Of a stretch of 42,896 nucleotides of DNA, positions 20,801-29,638 are shown one piece after another. Every line of letters begins with the position of its first letter. Position 1 is the stretch's first letter. Made by a program: the position numbers and the translations under genes. The stretch comes from Irineochytrium annulatum (Eukaryota; Chytridiomycota; Chytridiomycetes; Chytridiales; Chytridiaceae): positions 1 to 42,896 of the forward strand of contig JADGJL010000102.1 of the NCBI GenBank assembly GCA_027600665.1, read 5' to 3'. The notes beneath the pieces were generated by a model, which had not been told where the DNA came from, did not search any database, and saw only the letters and a program-made list of their open reading frames with translations.

Positions 20801-22882
20801 ATGGTTTCAATGCTTTCAAGCTCGGATGGCAACTTCTACACATTGCTGGGCCTCTCGATATGCGTTAAAGTCCTGCTGATCCCATCATAGTAAATAAACG
20901 CGATTTTCTTTCACATATCTTCAATCTCATGACCCGTGTAGTCGATCGACCGACTTCGAGGTCCATCGTAACTGGCTTGCAATAACCAGCTCACTTCCGA
21001 TGTCCAAGTGGTACTACGAGGTTTTAATTCTTCTTCCAAGCTGGCTGGCTAATAAAGAGCGAAGGACGGCTCAGAATGGACGCTGGATTATCCTCCGTTT
21101 TTCGCTTGGTTCGAATATGCTATGTCCCATGTAGCGAGGCTGTTCGACCCGAACATGCTTGAACTATCGAATCTCAATTTCGCGTCCGACGGCACCATTA
21201 TTTTCCAGCGTCTCAGCGTTATCATCACCGAGCTTCTTCTGTTGTGGGCGGTGTGTTGGTAGGGACGCCATTGTAACTTTATGAAGCTGACTTGCCAAGG
21301 CATGCGCAAGGTTTCAAGAATGCGTGGCTGCAGTATGTTATTGTTGCCATTACGGCCTTCAATCCCGGTCTCATTATCGTGGACAATATCCATTTTCAAT
21401 ACAACGGTAAGTCGATGCTTTTTGGCATCATGTAATACTTTTGAAAGGGTTCCTTTATGGGATTCTTCTTTGCTGTATAACGGCGGTGCAAAAGGTTAGC
21501 GTCTTCAAAGTTGACATTATATGACGCTACGTAGGACAAGAATCTTCTTGCTGGGGCCCTGTTTACTGCCGTTATGTGCTTTAAGCACATCTATGTGTAT
21601 CAGGTACATATTTCGTCGTTTCGAGTCTAAGTACAAGTTTCCTGCTATGTTTATCTTTCTTCTTCGGCATTATTGCTGTCAAGTGACGGCCAAAGGATGT
21701 ATGATTGCTGTAGTAGGCCACTACTAATTGCGTCACAAGGGCTATACCTATCCCCAAAGCGGCTGGCCGCGACTGGGTTGGCTACCTCAGCAGTATTGGC
21801 GGCAGCTTTCCTGCCCTTCCGTAAGGACATTCCTCAAGTTCTCTCGCGCCTGTTTCCTTTTAAAAGGGGCTTGTGCCATGCTTATTGGGCGCCAAACTTT
21901 TGGGCTCTTTATTCCGTCGCTGACCGACTCTTGATTAAAGGTTATCCAAAACGATACGGCAACCTTATAACGCTCTCCCAGGCTTGACGGCAGCCAAGCT
22001 TATAGATAGAAACGTTCATGTAGTTTCTTTGACGCGTGGTCTTGTCGGCGACTCTTCGTTTGGCGTCTTACCTCAAATCGAGCCACTCCACACCGTATGT
22101 TGTGCAAAATGTAACGCTGGAACTAAAGATTCATGTATGCAGTTCATACTCGTGATTGTATCCCAACTGGTTGCTTGACGTTCCCTTACGTGGCTAATTC
22201 AACGGTGGCAGCCGGTGCTTGTCTCCCTGTGGGGAAAGGCGAACTACGAGAGCTTTCTACGGGCGATGGTTCTGACTGGGTTCAGCAGCTACCTTTTCGG
22301 GTGGCACGTTCATGAGAAGGCAATCCTCCTCGTTTTGATACCTCTCAGGTTTCATCAATCTCATTCCCCACGATAATTTACGTTTATAGCCTCATGTGCA
22401 CGCAATCAGTGCGGCATGCACAGCTTTTCTTCCTTCTTAGTTGTACGGGATGCTGCTCATTGATGCCTTTGCTGTTTAAACCCGCAGGTTTGTGTAAGGC
22501 GGCGAACTTCTGTTGTCACACTCTAAGCTAGATACCGTCACGAAATTCCTAATCTTTGCGATATACGTCCTTCTTGCAAGGCATTTTCTCGGGGTTGCTC
22601 TGACGAGGTATGCTCCACTAATTGAAAGCTGACTAAAATTTGCGCAGTAAAGGATTGGCAAAGTCTTTAAAGCTTGGGGTCTTTGAGGAGACATATCTCT
22701 TGGGTCTTTCCGCCGTCGCCATTTATAGCGAGTGCCTCCACTATCTCGTTGCAGGACAATCTTGGCCGTTTCTGCCGTTGATGCTAATGTCAGGTACGTT
22801 TTGATAGAAAACCAGTGCTAACGGAATAGTGTATTGTGGTGTCGGTGTTGTTTATGTCTGGCTTTGTCTCAACTTCATTTAA
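20801..22882 (+). CDS. ALG8: Dolichyl-P-Glc alpha-1,3-glucosyltransferase ALG8
   Basis: Fifteen exons: 20801-20889, 20942-21020, 21065-21258, 21300-21406, 21448-21494, 21535-21603, 21638-21677, 21740-21940, 21982-22094, 22143-22169, 22212-22348, 22390-22493, 22532-22607, 22648-22793, 22830-22882; 493 aa (human 526). It adds the second glucose to the lipid-linked oligosaccharide in the ER membrane, before transfer to Asn. Diagnostic blocks: [91 protein letters not shown] followed by [14 protein letters not shown], and [11 protein letters not shown]. The many hydrophobic stretches fit a multi-pass GT57 enzyme. The exon 12/13 junction has two possible donors (GTTTGT or GTAAGG), both in frame. 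The second ATG at 20810 is also a possible start. Confidence 0.95.
21604..21637 (+). other. 34-base intron in ALG8
   Basis: CAG|GTACAT at the donor and TACAAG at the acceptor, with a branch-like TCTAAG about 9 bases before it. Removing exactly these bases aligns HIYVYQFPA with the ALG8 family without a gap. It is the shortest intron in the window. Confidence 0.65.
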
Positions 22883-23085
22883 GACCGTATTGTGCATTTT
22901 GTAAAACCTTGAAGAAGAATCTGGCGTATTGAAATGACATGGACAGCCATGCTAGCCGCGATGTATCTGGTGCAAAACATCTGTCCGAAACCGCGATAAG
23001 GAATGTCTACTATCTTGTATCTTAAAAAAGGATTGGGTTGTCAAACAAAGTTGGCTCGTCTTAGGTGGCTTGAACCGCAAGGCGC

Positions 23086-23573
23086 ATGGGGAAGAAGAAT
23101 GATGGGAACAAGAAGGGCGGGCCACCGAAGGGCAAGTTAAAGAGAGTTGCAGCTCCTCTGGTGATCAACTTCGACGACAAGGCGAGAAAGTGAGAGGTTT
23201 CGATGCTGCAACGAGAAAATAACGCCAACACAGGGAGTACTTGACGGGTTTCCACAAGCGGAAAGTGGAGAAGGCTAAGAAGTCTAAGCTATACCACCAG
23301 CAGAAGGCAAAGACGGAGTTAAAGGAGATGCGGAAAGCGAAGGTACGGTGTTTTCTATGCGTATTTTTGTCCTGATTACTGTTCCAGCGGTTAGAAAAGA
23401 AGGAGCTAGTAAAGGATAAATTGAACATGCTGGAGAACTACAACGAAGTTCCGGAAAGTGATGGGGAGGAGGAGCAGGTGCAAACGATTATCACGGACTC
23501 GTCGATGATCACTGTAACAATTTCGGATGACAAGTCACATAGTGAACCCAAACCCAAAAAGCGCATAAAATAA
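23086..23573 (+). CDS. NOL12: NOL12/Rrp17-family nucleolar rRNA-processing protein
   Basis: Three exons: 23086-23189, 23234-23342, 23388-23573; 132 aa. Yeast Rrp17 is a 5'-3' exonuclease for pre-60S rRNA maturation, and human NOL12 is its nucleolar relative. The family core is clear: VINFDDKARKEYLTGFHKRK followed by a long Lys/Glu/Arg-rich helix likely to be a coiled coil, then an acidic stretch and a basic KPKKRIK end that looks like a nuclear signal. It is short but within the range of the family. An AATAAA (23569-23574) overlaps the stop codon. Only 31 bases separate it from the convergent TFB3 stop. Confidence 0.88.
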
Positions 23574-23604
23574 ATACGGTAATCATATAGACCCTGCGTT
23601 TGGA

Positions 23605-24811
23605 CTACACTCCCTCCGTGACGCCTAAAAACGCGGACATAATGGCCCGACTATACGTCCATTGCGGCATGTAGCCGGCACCTTTCGCCATTCTGTCTTT
23701 CTGAAAGTCGCTCGTCCATCTGCAAAGGTTCTTAGTCGTTATACACAAGCTTGGTACTCTTACGGGTCGTTATAGACGTCACGTAACGGGAAATGCACAA
23801 CTTCTCGATAAACACCATCCATGGGCTCAAAAGCCGTGTCGTCTTCCATAGGAATGGTGAAGTCCTCCTCTTCCTCCATGGTATCCGGCAACTGTAACGT
23901 GAAAACGGTCATTTGTCTTCGGGACTTTGAATCTGAGAGAATCGAGTTCGCGGACTTGTCCGAAGATGCCTATTGACGTGTTTAGATGTCCTTGACACCA
24001 ATAACAACTCACAAGCTCGTTAATGACGCTCTCCTTCTCCGCCTTCTTTGCTCGCGCCTCCTCCATCGCCTGCACCATGTATGCCTCTTTCCGATTCTGC
24101 CGTTCCTCTCTTTCCTTCCGCAGTCTATACGAAACAGCCTTGTCCTCATTCATCTGTAGTATCAGATTTAGCAAAGTGGCTAACCTCGAGCAAGCACCTG
24201 TTTCGACTTATTGGCCGCGATCAAGTCCTTGTTCTCCTGCCGAAACCGGGCTATCCGCTCGTCGGTAGCTTGCACGTCGACATTGTTGATCAAGTTGAAG
24301 AGAATCTCCTCGACTTCCTCCAAATAGTCATTATACTTTCGCAAATCCCCGTTGAAGTCCTCTATCCGCTTATTGAAACTGCAGACGCGTCAGAGGAGCC
24401 GTTATAAGAGTAAACTACTTACGTGTTGCTGACTTTCCGCCGAACTTGCACCTGCAAGCAGCATGAGCTAAGGTGAATGACATCAGCAAGCCCCAACCTC
24501 CTTCTCCACGTAAAGGTCCTCAAAGGTCTGCTTGCTAAAATTGCTCTTACGCAGCGTTTGTTTGCAAATCGGGCATGGTGCCGGACCAGCGAGAAACAGA
24601 CGATTGATGCAGGTCTCGCACCTATATCACGCGAAGTTAGCAATTAACCACGCCACCAAAGAAAGCTTACATCTTGTGATAGCATGGACTGACCAGCAAC
24701 TTCAACGACGGATCGAAGAACCGGTTCTGCAGGCATACTGCATCGTGTCAAGACCGCACGGAGTACGTCGATCAATACAAAACCTGGGCAAGCTTCGTCC
24801 TTATCCTGCAT
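23605..24811 (-). CDS. TFB3: TFIIH/CAK assembly factor TFB3 (MAT1)
   Basis: Eight exons: 24811-24784, 24737-24671, 24621-24498, 24451-24423, 24378-24198, 24153-24013, 23969-23764, 23719-23605; 296 aa. It bridges the CDK-activating kinase to core TFIIH in transcription initiation and repair. The N-terminal RING reads CPVC, CYHKMCETC, CPIC and runs into the conserved LRKSNFSKQTFEDLYVEKE. The MAT1 coiled-coil region follows (FNKRIEDFNGDLRKYNDYLE, EEVEEILFNLINNVD, RQENKDLI). The C-terminus has the cyclin H/CDK7-anchoring look (YNDPW ... GAGYMPQWTYSRAIMSAFLG). The first exon codes nine residues (MQDKDEACP) and was found because it completes the first zinc Cys pair in frame. Confidence 0.95.
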
Positions 24812-25060
24812 TGCACCGTGATATTGCGCGCGAGCGACTCCACAAAGATCACGGCGCGCCCTCCAAAGGACTTACGATGACGCAAGGTCCCCGATAGGGC
24901 CGGCTGGTCGCGTCTCGGGCCGTCACCGCAGCTAATGATCTCGACAAGCGAATTTGACAATCCAATTATCGAAGGAAACCGGAGTCCATCTACTGCTCCT
25001 GGCATCCGCGCACACCAGACGAATACCCAGCCTCTTCTCTACGAAGCCGCCCCGACCCCG
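24812..25060. promoter_or_regulatory. Divergent promoter region of TFB3 and NXT1
   Basis: 249 bases between divergent start codons. From 24935 the plus strand is open in frame with NXT1, so an N-terminal extension of 42 residues is possible; it has no similarity to the family. Confidence 0.45.
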
Positions 25061-25661
25061 ATGGCTTACACGGAGGTGCTCCAACGGGCGTCGAAGGGGG
25101 CTGACAACTTCGTCGAGATCTACTACAGCCGATTCGACACGCAGCGTCACCTCCTTCACCAGCTGTACCAACCGGAGAACGCCTGCATCCTGTGGAACGG
25201 AAACCCCTTTGCTGGCGTGCTAGCCTATAAGGCTTTCTACCTGGAGTTGCCAAGAACCGTAACGGAGACGAAGAACTACGACTGTCAACCGCTACTGGGT
25301 AACGAGCACAAGCCCTTCTACCATCCCAAACGCACATGTTGATCGATGATTGCAGGGGATGGCAATGACCATAATCTGCTCGTCACGGTCTCTGGTGAGC
25401 AACTTTGTTCTTTGTTCTTTCCCGTTTTGTTATGATTGTCGCTTATTTCTTCCATAGGTTCGGCAAGATATGGGGAGGGTCGCGAGCAGAGTCTTAAGCA
25501 CTTTTCGCACACGTTTGTCTTGATGCCCGTTGTGGATCCAATGACGGGGGCCAAAAAACGTAATTTGATTGTGCTTAATCTTTCTCCACCAACCGATTCC
25601 TAACGCTTTTGCTGCGAATGTCATAGATTTAATAGGAGCCGAGACGTTTCGGTTTATTTAA
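25061..25661 (+). CDS. NXT1: NTF2-related mRNA export factor NXT1 (p15)
   Basis: Four exons: 25061-25298, 25356-25394, 25458-25559, 25627-25661; 137 aa (human NXT1 is 140). It forms a heterodimer with the NXF1/Mex67 export receptor and helps carry mRNA through nuclear pores. The NTF2-like fold is covered end to end: ADNFVEIYYSRFDTQRHLL, LYQP, ILWNGNPFAG, DCQPLLGDGND, LLVTVSGSA, the strand FSHTFVLMPV, and the final TFRFI coded by the last short exon. The start at 25061 gives the usual 16 residues before the first helix; an in-frame ATG at 24935 would add 42. Confidence 0.88.
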
Positions 25662-25818
25662 GGTGACAACGATGAATAGCTGGGTTTTGTCGTTCGCACC
25701 GACATTGAAGGAGAATTCGACTATTATTGGTCGACTGTTTTTATTGCAGATATGGCATATACATAATCAACGTTCATTAGATTGAAACAGCTTTTTATCT
25801 TTTACATCTCTTGGCATC

Positions 25819-26932
25819 ATGTCAGACCCGAAGACCTCGCTCACGATCGGGTCCCGGGAATCCCAGCTCGCGATGATCCAGACGAACCACGTCTCGGCCC
25901 TCCTCCAGGCGGCCCACCCTGGCGCCGAGTTCCGCGTGCTCGGGATGACCACGAAAGGCGATCAGATCCTGGACGTGGCCCTGTCGAAGATCGGGAGCAA
26001 GAGCCTCTTTACCAAGGAGCTGGAGGTGGCCCTCCAGGAAGGCGCCGTGGACCTCGTCGTGCACTCCCTCAAGGATCTGCCAACGACGCTCCCGCCAAAC
26101 ATGACCATTGGCGCCATTTTGGAGAGGGAGGACCCGAGGGACGCCGTGGTCATGAAGTCGGATTCGAAGGGGAAGACGCTTGAGGATCTGCCGAGGGGGA
26201 GCGTGATTGGAACGAGCTCTGTGAGGCGGTCCGCCCAGCTTAAGCGGAAATTCCCCGGCCTCGTATTTCAGGATGTGGTACGTTTTGCGTGATGCATTCG
26301 CTTCATCTGGCCACGGCCTTACATTTGCTGTTATATTCTAGCGAGGAAATCTCAATACTAGGTGAAGACATCACTATGTTTTTTACCTTGCTTATCGTAT
26401 TTTCGAGTTTAGACTGAAGAAATTGGATGCGCCGGACTCTCCGTACAGCGCCCTTCTCCTCGCGAACGCCGGCATGGTCCGGATGGGTTGGAAGGACCGG
26501 ATATCGCAAGTCCTGCCCCCAGAGACTATCTTGCACGCGGTCGGGCAAGGGGCGCTTGCCGTTGAAGTTCGGGAGGACGACGCGATCACTAACAGCATTG
26601 TTGGAGTTCTCGACCATTGGGAGACGCGCGTAAGATGCTCGGCGGAGCGTGCGTTCATGCGGGCGCTTGAAGGAGGCTGCAGCGTGCCGCTTGGCGTATG
26701 GACGGAGTTCGCTGCCGGCGGTGATGGCTCGAAGAAGGGACGGACACTTGTGCTTCGGGGCTGCGTCACGAGCCTCGATGGGTCGAAGGATGTACGAGGG
26801 GAGATGACGGAATTGATCCCTTTTGCGGATAAGAGCGCCGATGTAAAGTTGGCGGAGGCACTGGGTTTGGCCTTAGCCGAGTCGCTCGGCCAGCAGGGGG
26901 CGCGCGATATTTTGCGCGAGATACGGGCTTGA
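25819..26932 (+). CDS. HEM3: Porphobilinogen deaminase (hydroxymethylbilane synthase)
   Basis: Three exons: 25819-26277, 26342-26361, 26413-26932; 332 aa. It joins four porphobilinogens into hydroxymethylbilane in haem synthesis, in the cytosol. Family motifs: [14 protein letters not shown] at the N-terminus, [11 protein letters not shown], the catalytic Asp block [56 protein letters not shown], and EGGCSVPLG with the Cys that holds the dipyrromethane cofactor. The second exon is only 20 bases and codes the conserved RGNLNT; it is fixed by frame and by the family sequence on both sides. Length and motifs are those of an active enzyme. Confidence 0.97.
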
Positions 26933-27134
26933 GACTGTCGTATAACATATACTGCATTTCCTTTGTTTAAGACGTGCGTAAACACGTAGGTATTCTCGTA
27001 CTTCCGTGTGTAAAAGCGTGTGTGGGACAACGAAGCGCCTCTCCTTTGCTTACCGCTTCGGGATTTGCCAAGGCCAGTGACGAACTTCCTGATCAGCTAG
27101 CCCGTCGCCGTCCAACACGACCCTGCTGTCCGTC

Positions 27135-29252
27135 ATGGCCGCACCACAGTCTAACCAGGCCGCAACGAGGATCGCCATCCTCTTTGGCTACAACGGAGCT
27201 CAATTCAACGGCCTCGAGAGGTAGTCTACCTCTCCGCGGCATGCATGCTGCAGATCACTCATTTTGCGCTAGGACGAAAGGCGGAAGGACGATCGAGGGC
27301 GAGATCTTGAATGCCGTCGCCACGCTGACAGGGAGCACTGATCCTTCGAAGAAAGTGACGGTGAGATATCGTGGGATCTGTCAGGCTTCCTTGCCATGCT
27401 GACTGAGAAAATGCAGCTTGTTAACATCTCGAGGGCTTCTACGACTGAGGAGGGAGAGCATGGCGCCAGACAAGTCCTGTCTCTTGAGATATGTTATTGC
27501 CTTTCATGCAGCCGAAGGTGTCTAATATTGCTTAATTTTCTACATCGCTGGCGAATCTGTGAAGATGCCCACTGTCGAGACACTCAACGCGATCCTCCCG
27601 GAAACCATTCGCATTTTTAAGGTTGTTACGCCGGCGGAGGGATTTTCGGCTAGGAGGTCCTGCGACGCTAGGACCTACGAGTTTTTGATTCCCGTGAGTT
27701 TCCTTCGTTGCCAGGTTCGTGGTGTTGCGTTCTTACCCGGCTTTGCGTTGTAGACGTACTCCTTCTCCCCTCCCCCGCCCCAAACCGGCTACTCGCACGC
27801 CTATCAGCCGGATATGACTCGTGAGGAGCTAGATGAGCTTTTCCCGCAGAGCGAGGGCCCGACTGGAAGTCTGTTCAAAACGATCAAAAGGGGTGGCGGG
27901 ACTATTAAGCGCAGGTCCTCGACCCGGAACGTCTCGATGGGCAGGAGCCCGGACGCTGTCTCTCCGCCCCAGAGCCCTGGTGCCGTCGACATTCCTCGCC
28001 CTGGCACCTCTGCTGAGCCTAACGCCGGCGGCAACAGAATCTCGAAGTTTTTTGGGACCATTACACGCGGTAAGATCGGTGTCGCAGAGAGGCTCACTGC
28101 CGTTTGGTTGATACTAAAGCCTATGACAGGACGCAAGGACAACAACAAGAAAGGCGGGCTCGCTACGTCCCCGTCCGGGACAGGTGAGAAGACCGGTACC
28201 TTTTACCGCTCCCGCTCCGCGCCGGCGCCGGCCTCCCGCGACGCCTCGTTAAACGAGCTTTTGGACTCGGAGGAGGAGGAGGAGAGCCAGGCCGGCCCCG
28301 TCTACCTGGACCCGATTGACATCCCCGTCCCGACCGAGGAGATGCTCTCCGTGAAGAGGCGCTACAGGATCGCTCCCGAGCAGCTCGACATGCTCAGACA
28401 TATTATCTCGATCTTCCGCGGCACTCACAACTTCCACAACTACATCCCGGGCGCGTCGTACGACGATGACCGTTGCTACATGCGGATTCTTAGCATGGAG
28501 GTGTGTTTGTTATCCTCTCTTTAGCTAGTGATGCTCAAAATTTTTTATGATGTAGATGTCTGAGCCTGAGGTGCATTTTGGCATGGAGTGGATCCGTGTA
28601 AAAGTTCAGGCTCGCGCCTTCGCACGCTTCCAGATCCGGCGCATGCTCGGCCTCGCGATTCTCGTCATCCGTACAAACACCCCCAGGGCCGTCGTCGCGA
28701 ACTCGTTCGGCTTCGCTCAGATTGATATCCCGGAGGCGCCTGCGATTGGTCTCATTTGCGACGAGGTACGCCTACTTGACTCGAACTAGTTATGATGCTA
28801 ACGATCTCCGATGTGATTTGTAGGTTTTCTACTTGAAATACAACGAGGAGCCGACGAGGACTCAGGCTACCCGTGTGGATTTTAACGGCGTGAAGGTAGT
28901 AGTGTTTTTGACGTCTAGCGTATTGTACTAACATGCATCAGGATACTGTTGAGACGTTCAGGAAGAACCAGATTCACGATTGGATTTACAGGGAGGAGCA
29001 GGAGTATATGTAGTACGTACTATGCAATATTTGTCTTCGCTGTCTTTGGCTTTCATTCACTACGATGCAGCTATGACGCCTGGCTTCGCTCCATCGACCG
29101 CTACGCGTTCCTTTACCAATTCTACCTTAACTCGAGGGGTCTTATTCAAGCCCGCAAAGCGTACGTGTTGAGCTTAATGATGCAAGCAAGACTAACAGCC
29201 GCCTCTTAGCTTCTTAAAGCAGGATTCGACTGCTGCCGTCCCGGAGATTTGA
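27135..29252 (+). CDS. PUS1-like tRNA pseudouridine synthase with altered active site
   Basis: Eleven exons in my model: 27135-27220, 27273-27360, 27417-27488, 27544-27693, 27754-28069, 28130-28500, 28556-28765, 28824-28895, 28942-29009, 29071-29160, 29210-29252; 521 aa. The TruA/Pus1 fold is clear: LFGYNGAQFNGLE, RTIEGEILNAV, LPETIRIF, RSCDARTYEFLIPTYSF, FRGTHNFHNY, FQIRRMLGLAILVIRTN, IPEAPAIGL. Pus1 enzymes isomerise uridine in tRNA and other RNAs using an Asp in (R)TDKGV. Here that site reads TTEEGEHG, with Glu at residue 69 in place of Asp, and the later GQSFxxHQIRKM site reads ARAFARFQIRRM. An extra low-complexity stretch of about 150 residues lies before FRGTHNFHNY. Intron 3 is best read as AT-AC. 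It may be a diverged paralog or pseudoenzyme; the frame is otherwise intact over eleven exons. Confidence 0.85.
27489..27543 (+). other. Candidate AT-AC intron in the PUS1-like gene
   Basis: Donor GAG|ATATGT, branch-like TTGCTTAAT and acceptor TTTTCTAC|ATC; 55 bases. Removal joins QVLSLE to IAGESVKMPTVETLN in frame. No GT-AG pair keeps both conserved sides in frame. The only canonical in-frame pair (27474-27563) deletes the conserved VLSLE. Confidence 0.5.
28070..28129 (+). other. 60-base stop-free intron in the PUS1-like gene
   Basis: GTAAGA donor, GATACTAAAG branch-like site and GACAG acceptor. The length is a multiple of three with no stop, so it could be mistaken for coding sequence. It encodes a hydrophobic stretch out of character with the low-complexity insertion around it. 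Confidence 0.65.
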
Positions 29253-29638
29253 TTAAAGATCCTTTGTTGTTATTCTTTTTGAGAGATTTTAAGGAGCCCC
29301 TGTTTTGGGATCATATTGTTCTGCTGTTGTTTCCCTTGCAAGTTGTGTCGTTCTCCGTGTTGGCGCTCATTGATATGATTATAGTTACATTACCACGTCG
29401 TCGTTTCTCTTAATCGTATCAGTTTTTTTCCTGCTGCACTTCCATCTTATTTAACCAAACAGTATAAACAAATACAGGGGTTTGACATTTTCAAGTACGT
29501 TGATTGAGTTCAGTATATTTAAGCGATGATATGCATAATCAAACTAAATCCAAGAGCGAAAGGTAATTCTTAATGAAAAAATCAAAACGGCGCCCCCCCA
29601 ACAGCAACCCAGATACCACAGATACAACACATCGGCCC
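29253..29638. other. Convergent intergenic gap (PUS1-like and J-domain genes)
   Basis: 386 bases between two stop codons facing each other. It is AT-rich with T-runs near 29270-29330 and 29410-29430 and should hold both 3' UTRs. No RNA gene or repeat seen. Confidence 0.5.

Noticed and set aside
20760..20843. Longer RIP1 N-terminus starting at 20843
   Set aside because: It would overlap the ALG8 first exon and add Cys/Phe-rich residues unlike a mitochondrial presequence; the start at 20759 fits the family.
27417..27620. Frameshift mutation making the PUS1-like gene a pseudogene
   Set aside because: The frame can be kept by a 55-base AT-AC intron, and all the other exons are intact and conserved. 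A true frameshift remains possible and would be shown by transcripts.
28070..28129. Hydrophobic coding segment in the PUS1-like protein
   Set aside because: It has a GTAAGA donor, a strong TACTAAA-type branch site and an AG acceptor, so I treat it as an intron.
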